From positions 78,006,282 through 78,070,281 of the forward strand of contig JAYGXS010000001.1 of the NCBI GenBank assembly GCA_036362985.1: 64,000 nt of DNA, written 5' to 3'. Below are positions 1 through 12,739 of this stretch, piece after piece; the stretch's first letter is position 1; every line of letters begins with the position of its first letter. Origin of the DNA: Ligula intestinalis (taxonomy: Eukaryota; Platyhelminthes; Cestoda; Diphyllobothriidea; Diphyllobothriidae). The notes under the pieces are model-generated. The model was not told where the DNA came from. It saw nothing but the letters and a program-made list of their open reading frames with translations, and searched no databases. The position numbers and the translations under genes are program-made.

Positions 1-60
1 TAAACTTCGGTTAGCATCGCTGGAAATTTGACCGAGATAGCGGACTGGAACTTTCCATTT

Positions 61-800
61 ATATATCTATGTTTATTATGCCAGCTTACATGCAATTTAA
101 AGAGTTGGTAAAGCACATCTTAGGCGCCTTCCAAAACCTCAAACAAACTCCCGCTTTCGCAGTCGGTATTAATTTTGTTTCAATTTTGTGTTTTGTCAAT
201 ATTGGGCGCGAAAGGGAATTTGTTTCAATTGAAAAAAACTGACTTTAAAGTTACAATACAAACGGAATATATGTTCAGTTGTAAACTGAGTTGACACGTT
301 AGCAGGAAGAAAGTTGCAGATCGTTTAATAAAAATAATAATGTTTATTGGCAAGATAACTCTTGGGCACCGTCAAAACCCTTATAAAATAGGAGAAAATC
401 TGAAACAAACCCCTTCTATTGCACACAGATATTGGCTCTGTTTTTGTTTTCTGCTAGTGCAAGATAGGGAGTTTGTTCTAAGTGAAAAAACTGCCTACAA
501 CTGTACAATTAGATCAAAATCGGAATATAATATCCATACAGTACATGTGTTAGAGTTTTCAGAGTAAAAAAAAATTGAGATTTGGAAACAGTTTATAATT
601 TGTGGCTATTTGATTTATCCTTTTGCAGAGGTATATTCAGCCGCGGTCAGTTCGAAACGGGGACGGAGACGGGGAGGGTTGGCACAAAAACACAGAGTTC
701 TCAGTTTTCCTTGAAGGTTTGTCGGCAAAAGTTGCGCGCTGTCGGCTGAAGAATTAGCGGATTGCGGGCCGCAGCTTCAGCAACATTATCATCAGCATGA
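61..800 (-). mobile_element. 3' end of a Penelope-like element with tandemly duplicated tail
   Basis: Read on the minus strand, 800-600 matches the segment 50215-50350 of the better preserved Penelope-like element, including the last ~35 codons of its protein (AEAAARN, ARNFCRQ and a stop are recognisable in both). Then follow two copies of the 3' UTR, at about 565-330 and 300-61, each resembling 50400-50650 (shared landmarks: the string around 'agggagtttgtt' and the final 'aataaacat'). Nothing 5' of the protein tail is present, so this is a 5'-truncated copy, as expected of target-primed insertion. The duplicated tail is unusual. Identification rests on comparison within the window. Confidence 0.75.
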
Positions 801-1079
801 AATCTTGCAGGGTTCAAAGTCCACGAACGTCATCAGAGTGTAACAGAGATTCCCCCGAGTAAGCACCCAAAATTCGTGAAAGTTGTCCTGAATGTAGAAA
901 ACTAGTGGTAGTCCTCTTAAACAAGGAGTACCTTTGCTGGGTTTTAATACTTTTGGACAGCTTATTCCAGACTGATATGGCACTTACTGAAAAGGTTTTA
1001 CGGTACTTCACTGTGCGTGCCATAGGAAGAGTTAAAAACACACCTCGATGACTGGCGCGCTGAGAGTGCTCGAGCTGCG

Positions 1080-2135
1080 TTATTGTACTGAGAGGAATCT
1101 ACGAAGCCACAGGGGATCCAGCTTTATAAGCTCGCACCTTTGTTGGTAGGCTAAGTTATGGTATTCTGTAGTGAAAACTCTTTTAGTGAAGAAGTGCCGC
1201 AGCGATTCTTTTTTCTGCCGTTCACTAGTGCGCAGAAGACTGAATATGGACGAGCAATATTCAAGACAAGGTCTTAAGTACATATTATAAAGGCTATTTC
1301 TAACCTTTGTGGTCTTAAAATTTCTAAGGATAAATTCAGTGGTTCAGCGTGCTTTCGAGATTATCAGGGCACAGTGCTCTGATAAATTGAGATTATTAGC
1401 ATAGGATATGCCCAAATTCTCGATAAATCCTGGGAAATTTAGTTCGTGACCTTCTATGCTTAATTCCGGTGTATTATCGTCGCCAACAACCATAACGAAC
1501 ATTTCTGCTATGAAAGCGTGAGGCGCCATGTGAAACACCACTGGGCGAAGGCCTGGAGATCCTTTTTTATCAGCTCGATCACGATGCTGCAATCTGCCGG
1601 TTTATATTGATAAACGGCTTTTCAATCATCAGCGTACATAAAGGGTCTGCCATACTGAAAACAACCTGGAACATCGTTGACAAAAAAGCAAATAGGAGCG
1701 GCCCTAGTAACTTACCCTGTATAGCTCCACTCGTCAAATGCGTGGGTTTGGAGGTAACGTTGGAAATTTTGACTCATTGTGTGGGAGCATCCAAATAGGA
1801 AGATATTAAGTTCAGAAGCTTGCTACCTATGCCAAGAGAGGCCAGTTTTAGAAGGAGGAGGTAATGATCGACACGATCAAAGGCCTTAGTAAAATCAAAA
1901 TAGACGGCATATAGAGCACACCCGCTGTCTCTAGATTGTAGCACATAATCAAAAAAGAGAGCTGGCAGGTGTCACAAGATCGTTTCTCAAGAAAGCCATG
2001 TTGAGCTGTATTGAGCGGGTAGTTCTGTGTCAAGTGACGTTTCATCTTTCCTTTGATCAAGGTCTTTGAGATCTTCGATGCTGCGGAAAATTTGTTATAT
2101 TGGCCTAAAGTTGTCAAATGACGTCGATTGGCCAT
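1080..2135 (-). pseudogene. LINE reverse transcriptase relic
   Basis: Broken reverse transcriptase. The N-terminal piece (2135-1848) has the QHGF...RSC.TCQLS block that precedes the first catalytic Asp; the stretch near 1645 encodes YADD in a frame different from its neighbours; 1592-1344 carries the region after motif C (PELSIEGHELNFPG, LGISYANNLNLS); 1283-1080 holds the thumb. At least three frame changes and several stops. Confidence 0.75.
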
Positions 2136-2957
2136 GCCTGCGAATAAGCATTATGTGCGATTCCTACCACAATGAAGTAAAGGTTCCGCTCTCAAGAGCG
2201 GGCTTAAATATCTTATACATAATAGACGGAAAAATATGATCTGCTTCAGTTTTTAGTAACTGGGACGCCATCTGGTCCTGGACTATAAGATTAACGATAA
2301 CGACGAATGGCTACGGTCACATCCTATTTGGTAAAAATTATGGTTTCGAGGACGGCACTCGTCCAAGCCCGGATAGCCGGAAATGCAGCGAAAGAGTTTT
2401 CACTCAACGGTTTGGATAGGAATGCATTTAAGCTATCGGCGGTCAACTTAGTATCAGCTATGGGGTTGCCTTAGGCGTCTTGAAGTATGGGGTGTTGCGT
2501 TTTCCTCTAAGCTTTTACTGTACGCGAAAAGAGTTTCACAACATTCAGAAAAGGGTTTTAAGCGAAGTTGGCCTCATCGGCTATCTGCTTTTCTTCGGAG
2601 AGCTTCTTAGCCTGCTCAAAGATCAGTGTGATCAAGGGCAGAACAACGAGAGAGTCTATACAGCCTACGATGGAAAGACAGAAGAAGACACACATGATCC
2701 TTGACATGTATTATTTTTTACGGGGAAAAAATTGAGGATGGGTGGATCCAGCACTTTGTACAGTGTATCGGTACAAACATTGAAATCCAAACATTGGAAA
2801 AATTCGAACCCGTCGAGGGAGTTTAGATGTGTCAGTAGTTCTGCCACATCTGCTGATCGGAAGTCATGATTAAAACTATATTATTGGGAAAATGTTTCGT
2901 CCGCCTCCACTTCTAGTGACGTAACAACTGTGAGATGGTCTGAACTTGCATGCGCGT

Positions 2958-3326
2958 CTAAGGATGACACTGAAAGTAATAGGTACCTCCTACAGAAAAT
3001 AAGCCCAGTATGTTTGCTCCTTGAGTGGGAAAATCGACTACCTGATCCCACATGCCGATATCTACAGCCTCAAGTAAGTTCTCAAACTTTGGAGGACCGG
3101 AGGGTGGAAACCATTGCACTTCAGGAAGGTTAAAGTCGCCTGCAATCAAGCAATTATTAAGATATAAGTCGGTTGCAGCACGAAATGCCTGCGAGAGACA
3201 AATATCGTAGCCTTCATTGGCATTCGGTGGGCGATAAACACAGCCAACGATTAAAGAGTAGTTATTCGTTGAAACAACTCGTAGCCAGCAGCTCTCTTCT
3301 ACTGCCGTAAATTGGGGATAGTCCAA
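2958..3326 (-). pseudogene. LINE endonuclease fragment (APE-type)
   Basis: Open fragment of 122 codons inside the decayed LINE. It carries the central part of an apurinic-endonuclease-like nicking domain: a VGCVYRPPN strand followed by AGDFNLPEVQW, the Asp/Asn metal-site motif found in LINE endonucleases. The N-terminal part lies upstream near 3600 in another frame and the C-terminal SDH motif is lost. In an intact element this domain would nick target DNA to prime reverse transcription. Confidence 0.75.
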
Positions 3327-4399
3327 CGGGAGAAATGAAAGTGGCTGCTTAGTATAGATGCAGCCTTCTCCACCACGGCCATTGTTTCGATCATTCTGAA
3401 TGCATGCCTAGCCTAGAACGGCGAATTCAGAGTCAGCTACACAGGCTGATGCCCATGTCTCGGTTACCATGACAATGTTTGGGCGGTTGACTTAAACCAG
3501 AGTCGGAGCAGGGGCATTTTATTAAGCAGTGATCTAGCATTTAAAACGACCAATTTAAGAAGGCATGTTTTATGTTTTGGTGGCGGGACAGCTAGGCTGT
3601 CATCGTTACCGGCTTTGACCAGAGAGATGCCGTTCTGACTTGAACTATTTGTCCCTTTCTTATTTCGGAGATGTTTCTCGCCATCGGTTCTCTGTTTTTT
3701 CAGCTCGATTATTGACTGTCTCATCTTCATCTGCTGTTTCAACTCGTAATCCGGCTGCAAAAAATTGCGAATGCAGACCCCGTAAAAAGGGTTTGCGCTT
3801 TATTAAAAGTTGCGACTGTGCTTCAGTGTCTAAAATTACATTAAGAGGTCGGGGCCGAGAAATTTATTGCGGAGCTGTTGGAGCCTTCCCTATTCTAAAT
3901 GCCTTAAGAATGCGGAATTACTCGCTTTGTTTTAGCAACGGTTTGGTTTTCTCTCTTAAAAGATCCCCATCATGGTCAATTCGTTCTTGTGGATGACTCT
4001 GGGACCCCTTTTGCAACTATTTTATGCTTGCGACTCAATGGGGCACCCGTTGTTCATGCTTCGACCGAGTGAGCACCTATATCCGGTACACTCGGCTTGA
4101 TAGGTCCTGATGTACTGGTTATTTGGTTAGCTGAATGCAAACCCGTGACTCGTTTGGCCTTCCAAGCCCTTTACCTCTTTGGCTTTATGAACTTATCTAC
4201 CTCTTTATCATCGCTTTCTGGTGCAGCTTCGAGCAACAATGTATCGCTAGGATGCAACTCCAGATAACTTCTTATGCTGCCTGAGCCGAGTAACGATGAC
4301 ATTTTCTATTGTTTTTTTGTGGAGTTTTTTCCATTTGCAGCCGATTTGTAGTGAAGGGGGCATTCTTTGACAGCAGTTATTTTTTGCAGTGAATAATTG

Positions 4400-6300
4400 T
4401 TTGGACATTAGGTAAGTGTAACCTGAGGTTACACCAGCTCATTCTTTTTAATGTTTTTATTGTACCTGATTTATTGCTGTGCGGTATCGCTCCATAAATT
4501 GAGAAATCTTGCTCTGAGTTTTCTTCTCATGCACTAATTTTTAAACAGTCTGGTAGACTGAATGCAGCTTTGTTAAATATCTCGAAGTTCATCATCGTTT
4601 TTCTATTTATCAAAATACTTTAAAGGCATTCAAGCAACCTGTGTAGATTCCGTAAGTGCACGTATGTGACCACTAACAGTACGTGGTCCGATGACTTGTG
4701 TGACTTTCTTGACAAGCTTTATCGCTGCTGTTTACGCTTGACAAATTATTTACACTGACACTCGTGGGCAGTTAGTCATATGACTTACGCCCTCTCCGAT
4801 CGCTCTTATGTCCAAGTTCGAAGCCTGCTGTTCTGTCGCTATTCACGCGTGGTTCTAAACTATAGGTTACTCTACTTAGAGTCCTATAACTGATTGGGGA
4901 TGTTTTTGAATGTTTAATAGGGTAAAGAAAAAGACAGGTAAATTTGCCAAAAGCATGAAGCAAATTTCGATAGGACTCAACAGGTTATGGATTTTCTTGA
5001 TTCGAGAAAGGGAGGGAACATGAAAGGCTTTGATCAAAATGTTTCTTGATAATCATATGATGCTCGGTTGAGTGGCTCAACAAGCGGAGGTATTGTTGAA
5101 ACAGGCTCCATTTTTCGTGATATTGGGCAGCAACAGCGACGCAGCACCGTTGACACTGCAACGTCCAGGAGGTTAAAAATTCAAATCCAACTTCGACACG
5201 TCTGGCTAGTTTATGCTAGTTATTGTTACCAGTATTGGGGTTAAAAATGTCTTTTCACAAATCATTGAAATCAATACTTGTTCGACATTCTTCTGTTTCC
5301 TTCCTCACTGGCATTATTTTAAACAGCATCCAACTCAGTATGGCGAATAACTCATGAGTGCATGGCTTGGAGGAACGCTCGGCTGTGTTTGGAAGCCAGA
5401 TGCGCGATTTCTCTCACACGCAAATGTTGCCTGTATCCAGCTCATACAGGCTTACTTTTTGATGCTGACTTAGCTTGTAAACTGCTATGGGAAACGAAGA
5501 AGCCCGGCCGCATAACAGAAGATAGAACGTATCCTTACGGTTATGAATAAGTATATAAGATAAGGCGTGGAAAGCCAGAGTGTTATGGATAATTTAATTA
5601 AGCACAGAAGAAGTACAATGTGAATAAAATGTAAGAGACTCCCAGATGAGTGCAGTTAAGCTTTGAGCAGACCGACTCCAGAGTTGCATTCCGGCGGGTG
5701 TAGCCACCGGGTCTAGTTGTCTGCAACTGACAATCAAGTCGCCGGCTCCGGGATTGTCTGAGCGCAAGCAGTCACCACACCAAAGTCCTTTGTGAACTGA
5801 CCCTGGGACGTGGTGGGCCAGTTAGGACAGACAGAAAGGAGGATTTGACATCGTCTGGTGCGCACGCGCTGATAGACACGAGAGCCGAACATGTGGCCTG
5901 CCCAAGCAGCGTGTGAGGAAAGCATGACTTAGAATAGGAGGTCGCTACACTGCCATCTGATAATCGTGGATTCGTGCAGAGGGTGATTTTAGAGATAAGA
6001 GAGAAAATACGGCACAACAGGCATTGCACGGGAAGTTTTAGACGACTTCTTTTTAGACAAATAACAGAACCTATACCAAGGGTTTAAAAACTGAATGCCT
6101 ATGATCGTAATCCTTTTTGCGCAGTTTATAGATAGTTTCTATACGTGCCTTTCACCGAGTCAACACACATTTTTGATCTAAAGATGTGCTCATATTTTAT
6201 CTGCTCCCGGCAACCAGATGGAACTGCCTACTTTCTTTTTTGAATTTCGTTGCTTCGTGCATCGGTTTAGTGAATATATTAAAAAATGATTCAGTTCAAC
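4400..6300. other. No recognisable gene; GC-richer island at 5640-6030
   Basis: No open frame here resembles a known protein. The stretch 5640-6030 is richer in G and C than its surroundings and carries two overlapping minus-strand open frames (85 and 63 codons), which suggests an old repeat or 5'-type transposon segment, but I recognise no motif. Confidence 0.3.
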
Positions 6301-6317
6301 TCGTTGGGGTTTTTTCG

Positions 6318-6839
6318 TCAGAAAAATGTTTTTACTGGAGAAAACAGAGTCTTGGTAGTAGTCGGTTTGTGAAAACTTGGTCTGCTGCCTTCGTAGTAAG
6401 GAATAGTTCCTGTGTTGTGTCCTCTGTGGTCTCTTAATATTAATAAATTTTTAAACAGGATCACGTTGGTAAAAAGTAAGTTTAATACGTCAGTGTAGGA
6501 ACTCGAATGCGCTCTTACACCTAGGCGTCTGCAAGCGTCTGAAAAATTACACACAATTGCATATTGTAGGCACTGCGGCGGGGCGATCGAAAACTCGGCG
6601 ACTCTAAAATCAAAAGCAATATCGTAACTAGTGGTATCCTAGAGTTTCCTGACAAGTTTGATGCACCGGTTGATAGCACACACGCGGGCGAATAGCTTAC
6701 TATTAAGCAGGTAGTCCAGTTCATTCCAGTAGCTCAGAGGCAAAAAAACTGAAAGGAGTTTGGTCGCATTATAGTTGCTGCAGCATACTTTACGCCGGTA
6801 GCATGCCTTAAGAATCTTCGCTGCAAATGTTTGCAGCAT
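6318..6839 (-). mobile_element. Possible LINE scraps (endonuclease and reverse transcriptase ends)
   Basis: Two short minus-strand frames look LINE-like. 6839-6639 contains NYNATKLLSVFLPLSY, reminiscent of the RRATKL...SY block near the end of CR1-type reverse transcriptases. 6554-6318 contains YTDVLNLLFTNVI followed by DH, reminiscent of the endonuclease C-terminus (LDLLFTN...SDH). The order is reversed relative to an intact element, so two separate fragments or a rearrangement are needed. Weak evidence. Confidence 0.3.
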
Positions 6840-6849
6840 AAATACTCTG

Positions 6850-8460
6850 CTGCGTTGAAAATAAAAGCTATTGGATCGTTCGACTAGTCATTACGCCTTT
6901 CCATTGTGGAAATAGTACTTGGTGGCATAAAATTGGAAAAAAGCGGATGCCAATACATGAAAGTTAATGCAGGTCGGACACCCCCCTTCAGATAATGACC
7001 GCCCGTAAAAGTCTATCAATCACAGAGTTATTGTGCAAACGGAGCACATTAGCAGGCAATGGGTGTGTGCAAATTGACGAAATAAAACTTAGTCATGAGG
7101 TCTTGCAGCTATACGCTTTTCGATATTTGGTCACGCCTGACATATTACGCTGCTATGAAAAGACTCCGCACTTACAAATTAAAAATTAGGGCTGGCCGCG
7201 CGATTATTATTTTGGTCAGCAAGTACCTCAGACTATGGTCTATCATTTATTCCGGTCCAAATGCGTCAACTAGTGATCTTTAAAGTCAAGAGATCTCTCT
7301 TTCTACTTCAAAACAACAAACAACGTAAGGTAATGTCTTTTCCAATCAAATAAATAAGATACAGGAAGGCTGTTTATAAAAATAAACGAAGGATCAACCT
7401 ATTTCTGCATTACCAGCGATGACTTCCCTTAGTTCATTTGCAGAATCCAACCATCGCTTGCGAGAACCTGAACGCGATTTTACCAGATGATCTTTGGCTG
7501 CAAATAAAGGACAAAAACACGCTGTATCTAACTATCACAAGACTATGTTCAGAATTTACAAAAATATTTACCGGAAGACAATCAGGTTCGCCCTCTTATC
7601 ATATAATTTTGAGTTTTATGTAAATTAAAGACATGACGATGTTCTAAGTTTCTGCTCCTCCCAAACTAGACTGAGTACATGTAACGGTGCTCGCTATATA
7701 AAGGTTGATATTTAGTTTCCAGTACCCAACGAAAATCCTGCTCCAACACACAAATATCAGTTAAATCAAGAGTTCGCAACTGGTTTTTTGTACTTTACAT
7801 GCACCACTGCTTGCTAAAGCATCTACTTGTTCCGGCAACAAACAGTCCTGATTGTAGGGTGGAAACGTTCTCGCAAATTTACTATTTAAAAGTTAGTGGC
7901 AACGCAGCCGGTCGCGTGATGAAACACCGGGAAGGTTCACCGACAAAAACTGAGCACAGGGGTAGTCTTTTTTGGCTTAGTGCATCTCAAATATCAAATA
8001 CTCTCACCTCTGTTGGTTGAGGTAGCAATGATAAATGACAAAATATAATCCAGGGATAAGCATTTTAATTCTCAAGGCTTAGAGCAACCATGTAAACTGT
8101 ATTTTGTTTTCAGTCGGCGTGCGCAAAGTGAATAGAAAGAAAGCAGCAACTGCCGCCGCCGCCGCCGAAGAGAAAATTGCTCCAGGTTCTCAGTCGCCAA
8201 ATGACCAAATTTCTATCCGTGTGATTATCTCGGAAACACAATACGGTTACTTTTATTTACATATAGTTTTTGCGGATCGAGTTTAAGCGTAATACAGCGA
8301 TAATGAGAATGTATTCAGTCTATCTAATTAAGTATCATTTACCCGCTATATCTTGTAATTTGTGTCGATGATTAAATATACATGTAGACTATATGGATTT
8401 CAAACTGATACCACACAAAGTTTGCATTCTGCAGTTACTGTGATCCACAACACCCTCTCC
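6850..8460. other. No recognisable gene
   Basis: Moderately AT-rich DNA with scattered short open frames and no recognisable domain. A short GCC run (around 8150-8167) falls inside a 60-codon frame at 8104-8286 that I do not consider a gene. Confidence 0.3.
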
Positions 8461-8469
8461 ATCGCAGTA

Positions 8470-10560
8470 TGCTTCGTAGAGATGGCAGCCTTCGATTTGA
8501 CAATAAACATAGCTCACACCCACATGTCCTCGGCGACAAAAATCTCGTTCACTGGTGAAAAAAAAATAGGCAAAACAACCTATGCATGCGTAAAATATGT
8601 GGTCTCCGCTCGACGGCCAACTATTTGCCTGTCATGTGAAGTGCGTTGGACTTTTCAAACGATAATGACAAGATTTAGAATGCACTTTTTACCTTGCTTG
8701 CGAATGCACGTAAACAGCCAACGAAACGTTAACTACTTAAACCCTAACAGGCGCATATTGGGGCCTTGACTCCACAAGTCTTTACTGTGATATATGAACA
8801 CGCATGATCTAGAGACATTTTAAAGGCCTACATATGTTGCCCAAAAATGTCATACTTTGTTTTCCTAAGCGGCAATCCAGGATGTCCATCACATAAATAT
8901 TGACTTAAAACGTCGCACGAAATGCAGCATGGACCTATCCCGGGGGTTGGGGTTCGGTTAATAACGTTAAACCCTGTGCAATCTTCAGGCCCAGTTCTTC
9001 GTGAGAAGAGAAGACGGTGGGAGGCCAGAGTGGAAGAACCAGTTTATTATGTACAGAAGGTGTGGGAGAATAGACAGAAAGACGTAGACTGTTGGATTGG
9101 CATGCGTCCGACCATGAGGGTCGGCCTCCAATGCATGAGATGGTGGGGGCGTAACAGTGGCCAAAAATACTGCCTTTGTGTGAGTCAGCCTCGAGAGATA
9201 ATTGGCAGGGCTGGTAGACTGTAATCGGCGCCCACATGCGCACTGATGTCCGAGGCCAATGGTTGAGCATGGATGTGTGCGTGCATTCGAAGGAAGAAGG
9301 GCTACAGCCACAACAAATCTGTCATCAACTGGTTACTGTTACTTTATATATTGTTTCATTTGCGATAACTTGTACTCCAAATGGATGCCTAGTAACAAAT
9401 ATCTAAAGTTCCACATTTTGATTGACTTATTACTTGTTGTAACCCCATCTAAATAAGCAGATATCCAGAGTTTAGGGATCAAACAGACACAGCAACAACA
9501 CCAGACCTCGACTCAGGGACAGTCGAGCACCCAAGTACTGGTGCGTGTGAGTAACTCAGTGTCGCTATCCGCAGGTTACGGTTTTAGTCTGTGGGATCGA
9601 CCTTCTTTGTAAAGGATGCGATCTGTTGGAACCTAGCGCTCCTTTTTATCGCCGGCTTGCACCCGTATACGCACGCATCAGTGACCTGCACCTACAACAG
9701 TTTATTCTTCTCTGCACACGTCTGTTTTCTCATACCGCAGACCTCGTCCGAGTGGGGCATTTACTAGGGTTTGCCATGCGCTCAATGGTTGCCGCTCCGA
9801 CAAAATTTTGGAAATCCAAGCAAATTTGGAGGCATGCCTTCACATTTCCCCTTAAATTTCCCTTTGAACAAATTGCGAGATATCAAGCTTATTTTAAATA
9901 TTTCACTTGACGCAGCAGGATTCTGCACAGCAAAAGGGACCATTTTATAACGTGTAAATGAGTGCTTAAGGGATCTTTGTTTTAACAGCTTTCACGATGC
10001 CCAGGGGATAGAAGAAAGGCGTTTATTCGACTGCATCTCCTATATTGGGTGTCTCGCGGGAATGGCTGAAGGAGATTGCAAGGCTGAATTTCGTTCAGCA
10101 GATTGCGATGGCGCATAATCATCTGCAGTATTTCGGCCAATTGTTTCAGGTAGCACGTACGGGTCGCCGATGTCTGCATATGGATGTATGGATAGTTGAC
10201 CATAGTTGGCATTATTTTCACCGGTTGGTATTATCGCAGTTCCTTTTTCGCTTTCAGTAGTATAAACAAATCCACCTCTTCGATACCTAAGGGCGGGAAT
10301 GGTTTTTATTTTAAAATTTAATAAAAATCACTGCTATTAGTATCTGCATAAGGGTACGATTCAGTTCTGAAAATTTTTTAAGGTAAATTTTAGGTGCATC
10401 ATTCACAAGTCGTGCATTTATAAACGTTTAAATCAACAAGCAAATGGGAGGGTATTAAATGTTATCTTAAGCAATTCGAGCTGAAGTCAAAAACCATTTG
10501 CCAAAAAGATAGACAAGAACCCTCAAAACAGGCGTGGACACCAGTACAGTCAGGTAGCCT
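8470..10560 (+). repeat. Long interspersed repeat A, copy 1 (second copy at 39560-41300)
   Basis: About 2.1 kb of this DNA has a diverged partner in the same orientation at 39560-41300. Matching landmarks in order: 'ccaacgaaacgt' (8699 and 39833), 'ccttgactcca' (8763 and 39881), 'tttcctaag' versus 'tttcccaag' (8861, 39974), the 'tgtcatcaac/tcgg' block (9319, 40052), 'cgcaggctta'-like block (9650, 40437), and 'gtagcacgtacgggtcgccgatgtctgcat' versus its partner (10150, 40974). No conserved protein is seen across the two copies, so it may be a long terminal repeat, a non-autonomous element or part of a segmental duplication. Confidence 0.7.
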
Positions 10561-10803
10561 ACAGTCAGTGCCATGTATCAAGTAAGCACGCTGGTTACAT
10601 AAACCAAGAAAAAGTCCCCACAGACATCTAACCTAATAGTATTATTTACTTATGCATTCATTATATTCAGTGTAGTGAGCGTACTATTTGATGCAGTTTA
10701 AAATGCAAGCGTAATGATTGGTAATATGCTAAGTCGGATCGTCAAATATTGTAGTTGTACAGTCAGGCGCTAATACTTATGCATTTGCAGGACAACAAGT
10801 GCA

Positions 10804-11040
10804 TCACACTAACTTGCAGAACGGCTTTTGTCCTCGTATAAAACTAAAGCGCTCATTAAAAGACTTGCGACATTGTCTGACGAAGTCTGCATGATAATTA
10901 AACGAATTCTGCCCGAAGGCTTCTTCACTCAGGCTTGTCACTCGTGGGCGAGTTGGGGCCAACAGCGGAGGGGAACTAAATTGGTCAGAACGAAATCCAA
11001 CATTTTTTCGAACTATAAAACGCCTGCACACTGAAATGTG
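10804..11040. repeat. Repeat B, copy 1 (second copy at 42460-42620)
   Basis: The segment around 10925-11005 (aggcttgtcactcgtggg ... ggtcagaacgaaatccaaca) is matched at 42510-42590 (aggcttgtcattagtgcg ... ggtcagacacgaatccagca). It follows repeat A in both places, which argues that A and B belong to one larger unit. The minus-strand reading gives a 75-codon frame here and a partly similar, broken one in the other copy; no function recognised. Confidence 0.55.
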
Positions 11041-12735
11041 TACGACACGTTGGAAATCTTTGAATGGAATATCGTTAAAGGACAGGATAGTGTAAGCCTC
11101 TTTAGACTGAAGGTTTCATTCTAACTGGGGACTTTTTTGGTAAATCGCTTTGTACATACATAAAATATCTCTTTTTAATGTTGTTTTGTCACTGTCGAAG
11201 GCCAGTTCGTGCGTGACACGCAGAAAGATTTGTCTGTTCAGCTTAGTTAGTAAGCTGATGCTCAGGCTATAGATAGCATCAATTATCTGTGCTTGAACCA
11301 ATGGTTCAACATTGCAAACGTATGTCACCAAAATACAATAAGGCCGCAGGAGGATCGACATAACAATACTAGGTCTTAATGTTTTACTTGTAAAAAGGTA
11401 TCGCATATATTCGCTTGACTACCTTTATTGCAAAATTAATATATAACGAAGAACATTTAAGTGGATTGAAACACAAATGGCAAATGCAATGGGCAAATAT
11501 AGCATTGCGAGCCCTGCTAGCAACTTGCCTTAGTTTGCAAACGTTTGATTATTTCTCTTATACCAGCGAGAATGCATGTACGAAAACTTGTTAATAATAA
11601 TAAGCAGCAGTAGGCATATTAGGTACTTAAAAGAACTATAAGAAGTGCTAAGTTTTTGTTACGAAAAATAACATTTTCTCGATAATCCCCAGGTTTTGGA
11701 GACATCAAAAAAGCTAAAAATTAGAGCAATAAATTTAAATGTATATTCAGTATAAAACTTACAGCAACCACTTTCCTTATATAAAAAGAACTTTCCTTTT
11801 GTCAAAATATTTTGTATGTATGGTAATAAATGGAATACTATTGATTCAATATCGTGAAATAAAGTCTCTGATCATTTCGCTCTTTTTTATAGTCCTCATT
11901 GATAAGTTGATAAATTGCGCTTCTGTTTGACATTTACGCCAAAGCTTACGAATGCGAAAAAACGGGCCACATATGTGACCATTTTTTAAATAGTTATTCT
12001 TCTTCTGTCTGTTTCGTTCTTAAATAACACATGAACTGACTATGTTATTTAAAAAAATGCATATTTCTACCTGACTTAAAGTTAATTAGGCCGTTTTTAC
12101 ATCACTTTCATGGAAACATGTATGGCAAAGCCTGCTTATGCGCTCATAGTTATCGGTGGTGTAGAACAATTTTGTCATAAAAACTTATCACTGCACTTTA
12201 TGACACAAAACTTAACAGAATAGCAAAATGTAATTTTTAAAACTAAAATTATTACTCGTTTCTTAAAATAAGTGCAATTTCTTAAGTTTGGCTTCACTTC
12301 CATTTTATCAACTTCACACAAAATTTTCAATTTCTTGAAAGGAGCATTATTCCACTTTTTTACTCATTCTGGAATTCTCTCACAGCACAATGCATATGAG
12401 TAAAAGCTTTGGTTCTGTCATATCTTATAGCATAGGAAATTTGTTCGGTATAAACGTTCTCATGATTTAGCCAACATTAGTGCCTATTCCGCTCCAGAAC
12501 TTTTACTAAGATGGCAGTTTTCGAAACCAAAGCCTTTCTTAGTATAAAATCCTATCAGTTGATCAAATAACTTGTCCAACTATATACCAAACTACCAAGG
12601 TAATTTCGTCAATAAATTTGTTTGCAGGACTTGCAAGACTGTACGTTCTAATCTGATTGTCGCAGTAGAAAGCGCTTTATCAGGAAACTCACCTGAAAAG
12701 ACTTAAATGCCGGAAGCTCAATAAATTCAAGGGTA
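11040..12735. other. AT-rich DNA, no gene seen
   Basis: Long AT-rich stretch with many TTTAA-type runs. No splice-linked coding segments or transposon motifs were recognised. Confidence 0.4.
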
Positions 12736-12739
12736 ACCC

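Larger units (their letters stand above)
815..4302 (-). mobile_element. Decayed CR1-like non-LTR retrotransposon (LINE)
   Basis: A nearly complete but badly mutated LINE. In minus-strand order: a short possible ORF1 start at 4302 (begins MSSLLGSGSIRSYL, stop after 43 codons); endonuclease beginning near 3600 (LNARSLLNK) and continuing at 3326-2958 (VGCVYRPPNAN, AGDFNLPEVQW); reverse transcriptase from about 2135 (NTAQHGFLEKRSC), an active-site YADD near 1645 in another frame, and thumb region at 1283-1080 (LRPCLEYCSSIF, FTKRVFT); and the typical C-terminal block at 1041-814 (SVWNKLSKSI, SLFKRTTTSF). Frameshifts and stops separate all blocks, so it cannot be active. The domain order EN then RT with no RNase H fits the CR1/Jockey group; exact clade is not certain. 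Confidence 0.8.

Noticed and set aside
2335..2375. Minus-strand GGACGAG...CGAAA resembling a hammerhead
   Set aside because: The core differs at two of seven positions and it lies inside the decayed LINE coding region.
8922..9311. Three overlapping open frames of 100-111 codons on both strands
   Set aside because: They fall in repeat A, are not kept in the second copy, and show no domain.
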